Shown here one piece after another: positions 37,028 through 47,756 of a DNA stretch of 47,756 bases. This DNA is from Zetaproteobacteria bacterium CG1_02_53_45. Its GTDB lineage: Bacteria > Pseudomonadota > Zetaproteobacteria > Mariprofundales > Mariprofundaceae. The notes beneath the pieces were generated by a model, which saw nothing but the letters and a program-made list of their open reading frames with translations, did not search any database and was not told where the DNA came from. The translations under genes and the position numbers were made by a program. Each line of letters begins with the position of its first letter. Position 1 is the first letter of the stretch. Location of the stretch: positions 1-47,756 of the forward strand of contig MNWZ01000086.1 in NCBI GenBank assembly GCA_001871925.1, read 5' to 3'.

Positions 37028-40000
37028 ATGAGTGAGAAAAACGATTACGATATTGATGACATCAAGGATCTGGATGGTATTTCGCATATCCAGCTGCGTC
37101 CCAATATGTATTCCGACACAGGCCCGGAACTTGGCTGCCACCATATTGCACAGGAAGTGCTCGATAACTGCGGTGATGAAGCGATCGGCGGTTTTTGCAC
37201 CCGCATCATTGTTGAGCTGGAATCAGACACGGTTGTCGCCATCACCGACAATGGCCGGGGCATTCCGGTCAAGGAAAATGCCAGCGGCATGTCCGGTGTT
37301 GAGCTTGTGCTGACCAAGGATAAAGCCGGCGGCAAATTCGACCATAACTCTTACAAGGTGTCCGGTGGCCTGCATGGGGTCGGTATCACCGTCACCAATG
37401 CACTCTCCTCATGGCTGGAAGCCACGGTCAAACGCGATGGCGGCGAATTCAGCATGCGTTTTGAGAACGGGCGCACTGTCGAAAAGCTGAAGAAGATCGC
37501 TGATGTAGGGCCGCGCACCCACGGCACCAGAATCCGGTTTTCCCCTAACCCGAAATATTACGATCGTGCCAAATTCCGCGTACAGCAACTGCGCCAGCAG
37601 GCGATGGACAAGGCGATCCTGATTCCCGGTCTGGAGGTGATCTTCAAAGCGCCCGGACTGGAAGATGAAACCTTCTGTTTCAGAAACGGTCTGGCCGAAT
37701 TCATGACATCATTGATGGATGAAACACCGATCTTTGAATTTACCGGGCAGCTCGGTGATATGGAGAAGGTCCACTGGTTCTTCGCCGCATTCCAGGAAAC
37801 CATGCCGGTCTATTCCAAATCCTATGTGAATACCATTTCCACCCCTCGCGGCGGCACCCATGAGAAAGGCTTTGAAAGCGGTTTGCTCAAGGCTGTACGT
37901 GAATATATCGAAATGCGCCCGGAGCTGAAAAAGACACTCGGCAAAAATACCAGGATTGCCGCCTCCGACCTGATGACCAACACCCAGCTGGGTCTCTCTG
38001 TCTATATTCAGGATGTCTCGTTTGAGGGGCAGACCAAGCAGAAACTCACTTCCGGTGAAGCCACCAAGTTTGTCGGCGGCGTGATTCATGATTCGGCCAC
38101 GCTCTGGCTCAACCGCGATGCCGAAGTCTCCGATGCCTGGGTCAAACTGATCATTGAACGGGCGACTTCCAGAACAGCTGCGGAAAACGGCAAGGCCAAG
38201 AAGGTGGATCGCAAAACCTTCACCGGTCGCACGCCGCTTCCCGGCAAGCTGCTGGATTGTCGCAGCAACGATATTGAAAACACCGAACTCTATCTGGTCG
38301 AGGGCGACTCGGCCGGTGGTTCCGCCAAGCAGGCCAATGACCGTGATCTGCAGGCGGTATTCCCGCTCAAGGGCAAAATCCTCAACTGTGAGGGTGTAAC
38401 ATCGGAGGATGCCGCCAATAGTGAAGCGGTTGCCGACCTCAACACAGCCATCGGCACCGGCATCGGCGAGCATTGCGATGTGGAAAAACGGCGCTACGGC
38501 AAAATCATTGTGATGACGGATGCCGATATCGACGGCTCGCATATCCAGACTCTGCTGTTTACCTACTTCTGGAGGCAGATGCGGCCGATGGTCGAGGCCG
38601 GGCGCATCTATATAGTTCAGCCACCGCTCTACGGTGTCACTATCGGTAAACAGAAACATTATGCCCAGGATGATGAAGAGCTCGACGGCCTGAAAGCCAT
38701 GGCTCTGGCCGAAGGCAAAAAGATTGAATACATCCGCTACAAAGGTCTTGGTGAAATGGATCCGCCGGAGCTGGCGGAGACCTGTATGGATGTTGAAAAC
38801 AGAATCCTTATTCAGGTCAAACCCGAAGTTGCCCGTCGTATGGATGCGCTGATGACCAAGCTGATGGGTGAAGATGCCGCCCAGCGCCGGGATCTGCTGA
38901 TGGGCAAGGAGATCGAAGACGCGGAGTTTGTCAGCGATCCCTGTGATGTGACCCAGGACGTTGAAGAGATCAAGTGCTTCAAACCCTACGATTCCGGTAA
39001 CAATACGATCGCGCCGTTTGAAACGGTATTCCGCGAGCTCTACCGCAGTTATGGCTTGAAGGTGGTTGGCGATCGCGCTATTCCCGATGTGCGTGATGGT
39101 TTGAAGCCGGTGCACCGCCGCATCCTTTACGCAATGGAAAAGCTCAAGTTGCGCTCGAATGAAAAAACCAAGAAAGCCGCTCGCGTAGTCGGTGATGTGA
39201 TCGGTAAATATCATCCGCATGGTGATTCGGCCGTGTACGGGGCCATGGTGCGTATGGCGCAGCCCTGGGTGATGCGCTATCCACTGGTACATGGGCAGGG
39301 TAACTGGGGTTCGATCGACGGCGATTCTGCCGCTGCCATGCGATACACAGAAGCCAGGATGACTCCTATCGCAGAAGCCATGCTCTCCAGCGACCTGAAA
39401 GACGGCATTACACCTTACCAGCCGAACTATGACGATCAGGATAAAGAGCCCATGGTGCTCCCCGCACCATTCCCGCTGGTGATGATGAACTCCTCCACCG
39501 GCAACCCTGCGGTGGGTTTTAAAACGGAAATTCCCTCGCATAACCTGACCGAACTGCTGGGTGCCTGCATTGCCATCGCCAGACGACGGGCAAAGAGCGG
39601 CGAAATGGAATCGGCAAAGGATTTTGCCATGGTGCGCAAGTATATCACCGCACCGGATTTTCCCGGCGGCGGTATTCTGGCCACCACGCATGAAGAGCTG
39701 GAAGCCATGTATGCCAGCGGTTACGGAAAAATGCTGCTGCGTTCCAAATGGCATGTGGAAGAGTTGCCAAGGGGCATGTGGCAGATTGTTGTGACAGAGA
39801 TTCCTTACGGCATCGAGAAGTCGCCGCTGCTGATCGAAATGGGCATGCGTATCTCGGATAAAACCATCGCCGAGTCGCGTCAGTTGCCGATGATTGACGA
39901 TCTGCGTGATGAGTCCAGTGCTGAAGGCATCCGCATTATCCTCTATCCGAAATCGAAAAACCTCGATCCGGAACAGATCATGCTTCACCTGTTCTCCGCA

Positions 40001-41284
40001 ACAAACCTGCAGGTCACTATCCAGTATGCCACCTACGCACTGGAGAAGTGGCATGAGACCGCCAATGGTGAGCGTTACCGCCTGCCCAGTCTGTTCCCGC
40101 TGGACAAGATGATTCGCTCTTTCCTGGATTACAGGGAGCAGCTGGTCATGAACCGCTCTCAGGTCCGGCTGGCTGAAATCATGGCCCGATTGCACATTCT
40201 TGAGGGTCTGCTGCTGGCTTACCCGAACATCCGTGAAATTGTCGAAATCATCCTCGATAATGATGAGCCGAAACCGATTATCATGGCGCGTTATTCACTG
40301 TCTGAAATCCAGACGGATGCGATTCTGGCTATCCGGCTTTCACAGCTGCGCAAACTCGAAGAGATGAAGCTGCAGGCCGAGCATGACAGGCTCAGCGCGG
40401 AAGCGGCCGAATTGCATCAGGTGATTGATGATGATGCGCATCGCTGGAATCACATTACGGCCGAGCTTAAGGATGCACTGAAGAAGTTTGGCGACGAGCG
40501 CAGGACCGTTGTTGATTTCAATGCGCCAAGGGCACGCACGATGAGCCGTGAACAGATCGTTGTGCGTGAGCCGATCACTGCCGTACTCTCCAAACAGGGC
40601 TGGCTGAAAGGCATGCGCGGATCGAATATTGATGTCTCCGCGGTCAAATTCAGGGAGGGGGACAGACTGCTGGATTCGGCAGTCGGGCACACCACCGACC
40701 AGCTGGTGCTTGTCGGCAGAACAGGTCGTGCATTTTCCATGCTGGCGGCGGATCTGGCCGGCGGACGCGGGGCAGGGGACCCGGTATCGAAAAACTTCGT
40801 ATTCAATATCAATGATGCGCCTACGCGCATGGTCATGGTCAAACCGGAATCGGAATACCTAGTTGCAACTACTGCCGGCCACGCATTCCGGGCTATGGGC
40901 AGCGATATGCTGACGGCGAACAAGAAGGGCAAAGCCTTCCTCAATTTCCCGGCAGGCTCAAAACTGCTCTGCATCAGCGAGTTCGGGGCGGAAGATGATG
41001 CCATCGCGTTCATTGATTCGGATGGCCGACTGGGCATTGTGAAAAAGGATGAATTCCCGCTGCTCGGCAAGGGTAAGGGGCTGACTGCGATCTCCCTGAA
41101 AAAGGGTTCCAAAGGCATGCGTGATGCCGCGCCAATTAATATGGCTGACGGTATCAGGGTCGGGACGGAAAAGCGCGCCACCACCATTACGCCCGAAGAG
41201 ATCAGTGAGTTTTATCTGACGGAAAGGGGTAAGGCGCCCAAAGGCCTGCCCATGGCGGCAGTGAATGGTATGATTGTCAGTTAA
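37028..41284 (+). CDS. Fused type IIA topoisomerase: ParE-type then ParC-type subunit in one ORF (1418 aa)
   Basis: [82 protein letters not shown]. Then [39 protein letters not shown] (active Tyr) and a beta-pinwheel-like C-terminus; no internal stop. Confidence 0.95.
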   Translation: MSEKNDYDIDDIKDLDGISHIQLRPNMYSDTGPELGCHHIAQEVLDNCGDEAIGGFCTRIIVELESDTVVAITDNGRGIPVKENASGMSGVELVLTKDKAGGKFDHNSYKVSGGLHGVGITVTNALSSWLEATVKRDGGEFSMRFENGRTVEKLKKIADVGPRTHGTRIRFSPNPKYYDRAKFRVQQLRQQAMDKAILIPGLEVIFKAPGLEDETFCFRNGLAEFMTSLMDETPIFEFTGQLGDMEKVHWFFAAFQETMPVYSKSYVNTISTPRGGTHEKGFESGLLKAVREYIEMRPELKKTLGKNTRIAASDLMTNTQLGLSVYIQDVSFEGQTKQKLTSGEATKFVGGVIHDSATLWLNRDAEVSDAWVKLIIERATSRTAAENGKAKKVDRKTFTGRTPLPGKLLDCRSNDIENTELYLVEGDSAGGSAKQANDRDLQAVFPLKGKILNCEGVTSEDAANSEAVADLNTAIGTGIGEHCDVEKRRYGKIIVMTDADIDGSHIQTLLFTYFWRQMRPMVEAGRIYIVQPPLYGVTIGKQKHYAQDDEELDGLKAMALAEGKKIEYIRYKGLGEMDPPELAETCMDVENRILIQVKPEVARRMDALMTKLMGEDAAQRRDLLMGKEIEDAEFVSDPCDVTQDVEEIKCFKPYDSGNNTIAPFETVFRELYRSYGLKVVGDRAIPDVRDGLKPVHRRILYAMEKLKLRSNEKTKKAARVVGDVIGKYHPHGDSAVYGAMVRMAQPWVMRYPLVHGQGNWGSIDGDSAAAMRYTEARMTPIAEAMLSSDLKDGITPYQPNYDDQDKEPMVLPAPFPLVMMNSSTGNPAVGFKTEIPSHNLTELLGACIAIARRRAKSGEMESAKDFAMVRKYITAPDFPGGGILATTHEELEAMYASGYGKMLLRSKWHVEELPRGMWQIVVTEIPYGIEKSPLLIEMGMRISDKTIAESRQLPMIDDLRDESSAEGIRIILYPKSKNLDPEQIMLHLFSATNLQVTIQYATYALEKWHETANGERYRLPSLFPLDKMIRSFLDYREQLVMNRSQVRLAEIMARLHILEGLLLAYPNIREIVEIILDNDEPKPIIMARYSLSEIQTDAILAIRLSQLRKLEEMKLQAEHDRLSAEAAELHQVIDDDAHRWNHITAELKDALKKFGDERRTVVDFNAPRARTMSREQIVVREPITAVLSKQGWLKGMRGSNIDVSAVKFREGDRLLDSAVGHTTDQLVLVGRTGRAFSMLAADLAGGRGAGDPVSKNFVFNINDAPTRMVMVKPESEYLVATTAGHAFRAMGSDMLTANKKGKAFLNFPAGSKLLCISEFGAEDDAIAFIDSDGRLGIVKKDEFPLLGKGKGLTAISLKKGSKGMRDAAPINMADGIRVGTEKRATTITPEEISEFYLTERGKAPKGLPMAAVNGMIVS

Positions 41285-41396
41285 ATGCGCTGTCGGAAGA
41301 GGTCTTGGATGCATGGGTTGCTTTTATGAAGGAGTTGAAAGCAACCAGCGGTATCCTCGGCCATCTGAAGTAATCGAACTCGATTCGAGTCATCAG

Positions 41397-41425
41397 AGCC
41401 CTCTGCGAAAGCAGGGGGCTTTTTC
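41397..41425 (+). terminator. Intrinsic terminator
   Basis: AGCCCTCTGC-GAAA-GCAGGGGGCTTTTTCG. Confidence 0.85.
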
Positions 41426-41457
41426 GTTGAGATCCCACAGGGGGGGCATTGCTTTGA

Positions 41458-41485
41458 TGTCAATGATTGATAACAAAGATTGACA
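41458..41485. promoter_or_regulatory. Inverted repeat overlapping a -35-like TTGACA upstream of the TA operon
   Basis: TGTCAAT-(14 nt)-ATTGACA; TTGACA 41480-41485. Confidence 0.45.
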
Positions 41486-41540
41486 TAAATAGTGGCATCT
41501 TCCAAAATATCTTCTCAAACACGTTCATATGGAGGCTGAT

Positions 41541-41789
41541 ATGAATTTCAGTTTAACCCCTAATCTGGAACAGTTCGTTAGAGATCGTGCTGCAACCGGC
41601 GATTACAACAATGCCAGTGAAGTGGTGCGTGAAGCGCTCAGGTTACTTAAACGATGCGAAGAGCAGCGTGCATTGAAACTGGAACGATTACGATCATCTG
41701 TCCGTGCCGGCGATGATGCTATTGCCAATGGTGACTTTGTGGATGTGAATAGCGACGAAGAGTTGGACGCTCTCTTTGCCGGCTTCTAA
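41541..41789 (+). CDS. parD: ParD-like (CopG/RHH) antitoxin
   Basis: MNFSLTPNLEQFVRDRAATGDYNNASEVVREALRLLKRCEE; GGAGG SD before ATG 41541. Confidence 0.88.
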   Translation: MNFSLTPNLEQFVRDRAATGDYNNASEVVREALRLLKRCEEQRALKLERLRSSVRAGDDAIANGDFVDVNSDEELDALFAGF

Positions 41790-42084
41790 ACGATTGCGAA
41801 TCTCCGGTCCTGCCCGAACCGATCTTGCTGCAATCGGGAAGTACACTGAGCGAGAGTGGGGAGCCGATCAAAAGAGAAAATACCTTGATTGCATCAGGCA
41901 GTGCCTGAAATCGCTGGCTCAGAACCCGGCTTTGGGGATGCATCGGGATGATATTGATCAGGGGCTGAAATCCCATCCCGTTGAACGGCATATGATCTTC
42001 TACCGGGAATCAGTAAACGAAATAGTCATTGTCCGGATTCTTCATCAAAGTATGGATGTAGAAGTGAACGGTGCCAGGTCTTGA
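41776..42084 (+). CDS. parE: ParE/RelE-superfamily toxin
   Basis: RLRISGPARTDLAAIGKYTEREWGADQKRKYLDCIRQCLKSLAQNP...ERHMIFYRESVNEIVIVRILHQSMD; overlaps antitoxin by 14 nt. Confidence 0.9.
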   Translation: MPASKRLRISGPARTDLAAIGKYTEREWGADQKRKYLDCIRQCLKSLAQNPALGMHRDDIDQGLKSHPVERHMIFYRESVNEIVIVRILHQSMDVEVNGARS

Positions 42085-42195
42085 ATCTTGAATTTAGCAA
42101 TTCCAGACTAGCTGATTAGTTGAATGCCCCCGGTGGTGCGGGCTTCTTCCAGTGGATAAAGACTCAGCTGATTCTTCGATATAGTCTCGGGGCCT

Positions 42196-43230
42196 ATGCA
42201 AATCAGCGATTTTGATTTTGAATTACCTGAACATCTGATAGCCAAGAAGCCACTTGGGCAGCGCGATGCTTCGCGCCTGCTCTGTCTGTCCGAGTCAGAT
42301 GACTCTTTGGTGGACGGATTGATTCGGGATCTGGCTAACTATGTGAAACCCGGCGATGTCTGGGTGCTCAATGACACCAAAGTGATTCCGGCCCGTCTGG
42401 TCGGGCAGAAGCCAAGCGGTGGCAAGGTTGAAGTGCTGCTGCTCGAACCGTCAGATCAGCCCAATGTCTGGCTGGCCTGGGGTAAAGCCAACAAGCCGAT
42501 GAAACCGGGTACGCTGATTGAATTCGCGGACGGTTTTTCTGCTCGCGTATTAAAGCGCGACGGTAAAAATATCGAAGTGTTGTTGATGGCTGAAGATGTG
42601 GGCGCTGCGATTGAGGCCTATGGCCATATGCCGTTACCCCCTTATATCGACCGGCCCGATACCGAAGAGGACAAAGCGCGTTACCAGACCGTATTTGCCA
42701 AACATGCCGGAGCCGTGGCAGCTCCCACGGCAGGCTTGCATCTGACCCATGAACTGATGGCGGCGATGCAGCAGGCGGGAGCCAGCTTTGCCCATGTTAC
42801 CCTGCATGTCGGCCCGGGTACGTTCCAGCCGGTGCAGGTGGATGATGTGAATCAACATGTGATGCATGAAGAGGGGTACATCGTACCCAAAGAGACTGCT
42901 GATGCGGTGAATCAGGCCAAAGCCGAGGGGCGGCGTGTGGTGGCAGTCGGTACGACAAGCCTGCGCACGCTGGAAGCTGCCTCAGTGCAGGGGAAGTTGC
43001 AGGCCGGTTCAGGCCGGACTTCCATCTTTATTTATCCCGGTTACCATTTCAACATTGTGGACGCACTGTTAACCAACTTTCATCTGCCGAAATCCACCCT
43101 GATTATGCTGGTGGCGGCACTCGCCGGACGTGATCGGGTCATGGATGCCTATGCCTTTGCCAAAGGCCATGCCTATCGTTTTTACTCCTATGGAGATGCG
43201 ATGTTTGTGCCGCGTCTGAAACAGCTATGA
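42196..43230 (+). CDS. queA: tRNA preQ1(34) S-adenosylmethionine ribosyltransferase-isomerase
   Basis: FDFELPEHLIAKKPLGQRDASRLL, VLNDTKVIPARL, HVTLHVGPGTFQPVQ, TNFHLPKSTLIMLV. Confidence 0.97.
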   Translation: MQISDFDFELPEHLIAKKPLGQRDASRLLCLSESDDSLVDGLIRDLANYVKPGDVWVLNDTKVIPARLVGQKPSGGKVEVLLLEPSDQPNVWLAWGKANKPMKPGTLIEFADGFSARVLKRDGKNIEVLLMAEDVGAAIEAYGHMPLPPYIDRPDTEEDKARYQTVFAKHAGAVAAPTAGLHLTHELMAAMQQAGASFAHVTLHVGPGTFQPVQVDDVNQHVMHEEGYIVPKETADAVNQAKAEGRRVVAVGTTSLRTLEAASVQGKLQAGSGRTSIFIYPGYHFNIVDALLTNFHLPKSTLIMLVAALAGRDRVMDAYAFAKGHAYRFYSYGDAMFVPRLKQL

Positions 43231-44831
43231 AAATTTATATTGCTCAAATTACGCCCAGAGTCGGCGACCTGAACGGCAATGTTCACCAGATTCATGCAGC
43301 GATGGCAGAGGCGGCAAACTGCTGCTGCGATCTGGTTGTTTTTCCCGAACTGGCTGTGACCGGTTACCCGCCTGAAGACCTGCTGTTGCGGCCTCTCTTT
43401 CTCGATGAGGTGGAAAAGGCTGTGGCTGCGGTTGTGGCAGTCAGCGGTAATGTCTGTGTGGCATTCGGTACGCCGCGTCGCGATGGCAGCGGCCTGCGCA
43501 ACAGTGTTGTGATGGCCCGGAACGGACACGTGGTCGGCTATTATGACAAGCAGCAACTGCCCAATTACGGTGTGTTTGATGAGCAGCGCTATTTTACCGC
43601 AGGCAGTGGACACGGATTTATATTTGAGTCGAACGGCTGGCGCATCGGTGTCGGTATCTGCGAAGATATCTGGCATGATGAGTTGGCTTCCAGACAAACC
43701 GGCAGCCGCTGTGATGTCTGGCTGAACCTGAACGCTTCGCCGTTCCATATGGGTAAACAGCTGCAGCGTGAGGCACTGGTGAAACGCCGGGCCAGACAGT
43801 TCGGCGCGCCTGTTGTCTATGTGAATCCGGTTGGCGGGCAGGATGAGATTGTTTTTGATGGCGGTTCATTTGCCGCCGACAGTTCGGGTAATCTGCTGTT
43901 GCGCGCGCCGATGTTCGAACCATGGTGCGGGGTGCTGGATCTGGCTGCTGTCGGCAGCGAAGAGCTGGCGCCGATGCCGGCCGATCTGGAGCAGGTATAC
44001 AAGGCGCTGGTGCTGGGCGTAGCCGATTATGTGCAACGTAACGGTACTGCTCAGGTGGTGATCGGTCTCTCCGGCGGCATCGATTCTGCGCTCACCGCGG
44101 CTATTGCCGTGGATGCACTGGGTGCGGAAAATGTACTGGGTGTGCTGCTGCCGTCGCGTTACTCCAGTGACCACTCGATTTCTGATGCCGAGGCACTGGT
44201 TCATAATCTGGGGATCGAAGCGATCACATTGCCGATTGCCGAGGGTGTGGATGCAGTTGAACATACGCTGGCGGATACGTTTGTATCCTGGGGCAAAGCT
44301 GCCCCCGACCTGACCGAAGAGAATATTCAGGCACGCATTCGCGGTGTGCTGTTGATGGCGATTTCCAACAAAACCGGCCGTATGGTGCTGACTACCGGTA
44401 ACAAGTCGGAGATGGCGGTTGGTTATGCCACGCTCTATGGTGATATGGCCGGCGGTTTTGCCGTGCTTAAGGATGTCTACAAGACGCAGGTGTTTGCACT
44501 GAGTCGCTGGATTAATCGCGAAAAAGAGATTATTCCTGAAAACACCATCAGCAAACCGCCGTCGGCGGAGCTCAGACCTGATCAGAAGGATTCGGATTCG
44601 TTGCCGGATTACGACGCTCTGGATGCCATGCTTGCGGCCACGATCGAGGAGCGTCTGAGCGTGGAAGAGATTGCCGCGCGCGGTTACGATCTGACCGAGG
44701 TCAAACGGGTGGTGCGTATGCTGCAGTTGGCCGAGTACAAACGCAGGCAGGCGGCACCGGGCGTAAAAATTACAGAGCGGGCATTCGGCCGTGATCGGCG
44801 TTACCCGATTACGCACGCCTTCAGAGAATAG
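43227..44831 (+). CDS. nadE: Glutamine-dependent NAD+ synthetase
   Basis: MKIYIAQITPRVGDLNGN nitrilase domain, PELAVTGYPPEDLLL, VIGLSGGIDSALTAAIA, TGNKSEMAVGYATLYGDMAGG. Confidence 0.97.
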   Translation: MKIYIAQITPRVGDLNGNVHQIHAAMAEAANCCCDLVVFPELAVTGYPPEDLLLRPLFLDEVEKAVAAVVAVSGNVCVAFGTPRRDGSGLRNSVVMARNGHVVGYYDKQQLPNYGVFDEQRYFTAGSGHGFIFESNGWRIGVGICEDIWHDELASRQTGSRCDVWLNLNASPFHMGKQLQREALVKRRARQFGAPVVYVNPVGGQDEIVFDGGSFAADSSGNLLLRAPMFEPWCGVLDLAAVGSEELAPMPADLEQVYKALVLGVADYVQRNGTAQVVIGLSGGIDSALTAAIAVDALGAENVLGVLLPSRYSSDHSISDAEALVHNLGIEAITLPIAEGVDAVEHTLADTFVSWGKAAPDLTEENIQARIRGVLLMAISNKTGRMVLTTGNKSEMAVGYATLYGDMAGGFAVLKDVYKTQVFALSRWINREKEIIPENTISKPPSAELRPDQKDSDSLPDYDALDAMLAATIEERLSVEEIAARGYDLTEVKRVVRMLQLAEYKRRQAAPGVKITERAFGRDRRYPITHAFRE

Positions 44832-44858
44832 GAATAATCGTTCACCGCCGCACAAAAG

Positions 44859-45721
<863 letters not shown>

Positions 45722-45817
45722 CGCGGTCTGAGATTGCCTTTTTATACGGCTTGTGACAAAGTCCCGTTTCCTCTTTTACCGGGTGGGACTATCTATTTTT
45801 GATACAGGAGAACAGTT

Positions 45818-47251
45818 GTGAGTGACGCAGTCCAAAAGGTCTTTGACCTGATTCAAGAAAATGAGTGCGAGTTTGTTGACGTTCGTTTCACCGATACGCG
45901 CGGCAAATGGCAGCACGTAACTTATCCAATCCATCAATTGAGCGAAGATTCTTTCGAAGACGGCTTTGCCTTCGATGGCTCATCTGTAGCCGGCTGGTGT
46001 GATATTAACAATTCAGACATGGCTCTGATTCCTGATCCTGCAAGTGCAAATATCGATCCGTTTTTCGAAGCCTCCACACTGGTGCTGGTTGCTCAGGTGA
46101 TCGATCCGATTACCGGTCAGGATTACAACCGCTGCCCGCGTCAGGTTGCCCAGCGCGCACTGAACTACATCCGTTCAGCCGGCATTGCCGATACCGCATA
46201 CTTCGGTCCTGAACTGGAATTCTTCATTTTTGACGGTATTACCTGGAATAATGAAATGGGCAGCTGCGGTTACCAGATTGAATCCGAAGAGGCTGCATGG
46301 AACTCCGGCAAGAACTTTGCTGATGCTTCCGAAGGCATGATGCGCAACTCAGGTCATCGTCCACGCGTGAAGGGTGGTTACTTCCCGGTTCCGCCAATCG
46401 ACTCCCTGCATGAAATCCGCAGCGACATGTCGCTGGTACTGACCGATCTGGGTATTCATGTGGAAGCCCATCACCACGAAGTGGCAACTGCCGGTCAGTG
46501 CGAGCTGGCGATGAAATTCGCCGAGTTGATCCAGAAGGCTGATGAAGTGCAGTGGTACAAGTATGTGATCCACAACGTGGCGCATGCTCACGGCAAAACC
46601 GCCACCTTCATGCCTAAACCGATCTACGGTGACAACGGTACTGCGATGCATGTGCACCAGTCGCTGTGGCTCAAGGGCAAGAATCTGTTTGCAGGTAACA
46701 AATACGCCAACCTGTCACAGGAAGCGCTGTGGTACATCGGTGGTATCATCAAGCATGCCAAGGCATTGAATGCGATTACCAATGCTTCGACCAACTCGTA
46801 TAAACGTCTGGTTCCGGGCTTCGAAGCGCCGGTCATGCTGGCTTACTCAAACCGTAACCGCTCTGCATCCATCCGTATTCCTGTTGTGAACTCTGATCCG
46901 GCTCGCCGTATCGAAGTGCGCTTCCCGGACTGCACTGCTAACCCGTACCTCGCATTCACCGCGATGATGCTGGCTGGTCTTGACGGCATTGCTAACAAGA
47001 TGGATCCGGGCGAAGCTGCGGACAAGAATCTGTACGACCTGCCACCGGAAGAGGGTAAGTTGATTCCTACTGTTTGTGGTTCTCTGGAAGAGGCTCTGAA
47101 CGCACTGAGTGCGGATCGTGACTTCCTGAAAGTCGGTGGCGTCATGGACGATGATATGATCGATGCTTATATCGAGCTGAAGATGGAAGAGCTTAATGAA
47201 GTTCGTATGCGTCCGCATCCGAAGGAATTCGAACTCTACTACTCGTGCTAA
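45818..47251 (+). CDS. glnA: Glutamine synthetase type I
   Basis: [31 protein letters not shown], adenylylation-type [10 protein letters not shown]. Confidence 0.98.
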   Translation: MSDAVQKVFDLIQENECEFVDVRFTDTRGKWQHVTYPIHQLSEDSFEDGFAFDGSSVAGWCDINNSDMALIPDPASANIDPFFEASTLVLVAQVIDPITGQDYNRCPRQVAQRALNYIRSAGIADTAYFGPELEFFIFDGITWNNEMGSCGYQIESEEAAWNSGKNFADASEGMMRNSGHRPRVKGGYFPVPPIDSLHEIRSDMSLVLTDLGIHVEAHHHEVATAGQCELAMKFAELIQKADEVQWYKYVIHNVAHAHGKTATFMPKPIYGDNGTAMHVHQSLWLKGKNLFAGNKYANLSQEALWYIGGIIKHAKALNAITNASTNSYKRLVPGFEAPVMLAYSNRNRSASIRIPVVNSDPARRIEVRFPDCTANPYLAFTAMMLAGLDGIANKMDPGEAADKNLYDLPPEEGKLIPTVCGSLEEALNALSADRDFLKVGGVMDDDMIDAYIELKMEELNEVRMRPHPKEFELYYSC

Positions 47252-47257
47252 GATGCT

Positions 47258-47396
47258 CTGAATAACTTCGTCTTGAAGTTATTCAGTACGCAAAGGCAAA
47301 AGCGTGGTTTTTCCTTTGCTCACAATATCAAGCACTTACAGTGCGTGATATTGGCGGGACATTCATGTCCCGCAGGATTCTCTGAATTTTTCAGAG
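47258..47396 (+). ncRNA. Candidate five-hairpin structured element, copy A (3' of glnA)
   Basis: Hairpins 47258-47286, 47290-47319, 47324-47352, 47354-47373, 47380-47396; see copy B at 33440-33586. Confidence 0.55.
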
Positions 47397-47432
47397 TATC
47401 TCTAACTGTTAGCTGAACAGAAATCAGAAAAA

Positions 47433-47457
47433 GGCCGCCCATCGGGCGGCCTTTTTT
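47433..47457 (+). terminator. Intrinsic terminator downstream of glnA
   Basis: AAAAAGGCCGCCC-ATC-GGGCGGCCTTTTTT. Confidence 0.92.
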
Positions 47458-47489
47458 GTGTCTTTGGATTTGCTTTTATTTATTTACTA

Positions 47490-47756
47490 GAGCCACTTGC
47501 AAAAGTCTGAGAAAAATTGAATGTCAGCGCCTAAGCCGTTGGATTTATCGTTTTAATTTTCGTTCTTCCTGCGGGTTTCTCCAGGTTGAGTCATTTTTCC
47601 GGCGTTTTCCGGTTTTCAGGGCGAGCCATGCCATGGCATTGATATCATCATGCCTTTTGATGCTTCAGGTTTGGCGTATAGACAGGTTATTGAATCATAC
47701 GCATGAGTTGGTCCGCCGTAAGAGCCAGGATACCGAACATCAAATGACACATCGCC
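47490..47756 (-). mobile_element. Left part of a second copy of the same IS family (runs off window)
   Basis: TIR GAGCCACTTGCAAAAGTC 47490-47507; minus-strand transposase C-terminus MCHLMFGILALTADQLMRMIQ* ending at 47687. Confidence 0.8.

Noticed and set aside
37709-40195. 828-aa minus-strand ORF inside the topoisomerase gene
   Set aside because: Antisense shadow ORF of a long high-quality CDS with clear domain motifs on the plus strand.
41285-41373. Short frame [29 protein letters not shown] after the topoisomerase stop
   Set aside because: Looks protein-like but has no usable start codon in frame; at most a remnant.

Overview
The window is a roughly 47.8 kb chromosomal-looking proteobacterial segment, possibly zetaproteobacterial (low-confidence inference from gene content only). 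It carries mostly housekeeping genes: gatCAB, aspartate aminotransferase, purF-cvpA-radA, coaX-birA-nadC, rpiA, queA, nadE, glnB/K-glnA, two AsmA-like proteins, an ExeA/GspB pair, a K+ channel and sensor kinases. Both ends run into copies of one IS family. The transposase N-terminus is at 1-180 (-) with its terminal inverted repeat (TIR) at 279-296; the transposase C-terminus is at the right edge with its TIR at 47490-47507. The left copy has decapitated a hipA-like gene. Main candidates for something undescribed: (1) a noncoding region of about 500 bp between nadE and glnB, packed with stem-loops that present AGGA in the loop and including a 74-bp tandem repeat, which resembles a CsrB/Rsm-type CsrA-titrating RNA; (2) a pair of related five-hairpin elements (upstream of rpiA and downstream of glnA) with equal hairpin lengths and compensatory base changes, suggesting a new structured RNA family; (3) one 1418-codon ORF fusing a complete ParE-type and ParC-type topoisomerase subunit, with Gly at the quinolone-contact acidic position; (4) a compact cAMP module (REC-cyclase, CpdA-like phosphodiesterase, membrane-anchored cNMP-binding protein) preceded by an unannotated 33-aa hydrophobic microprotein. 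All calls come from reading sequence and protein motifs; no database search was run.
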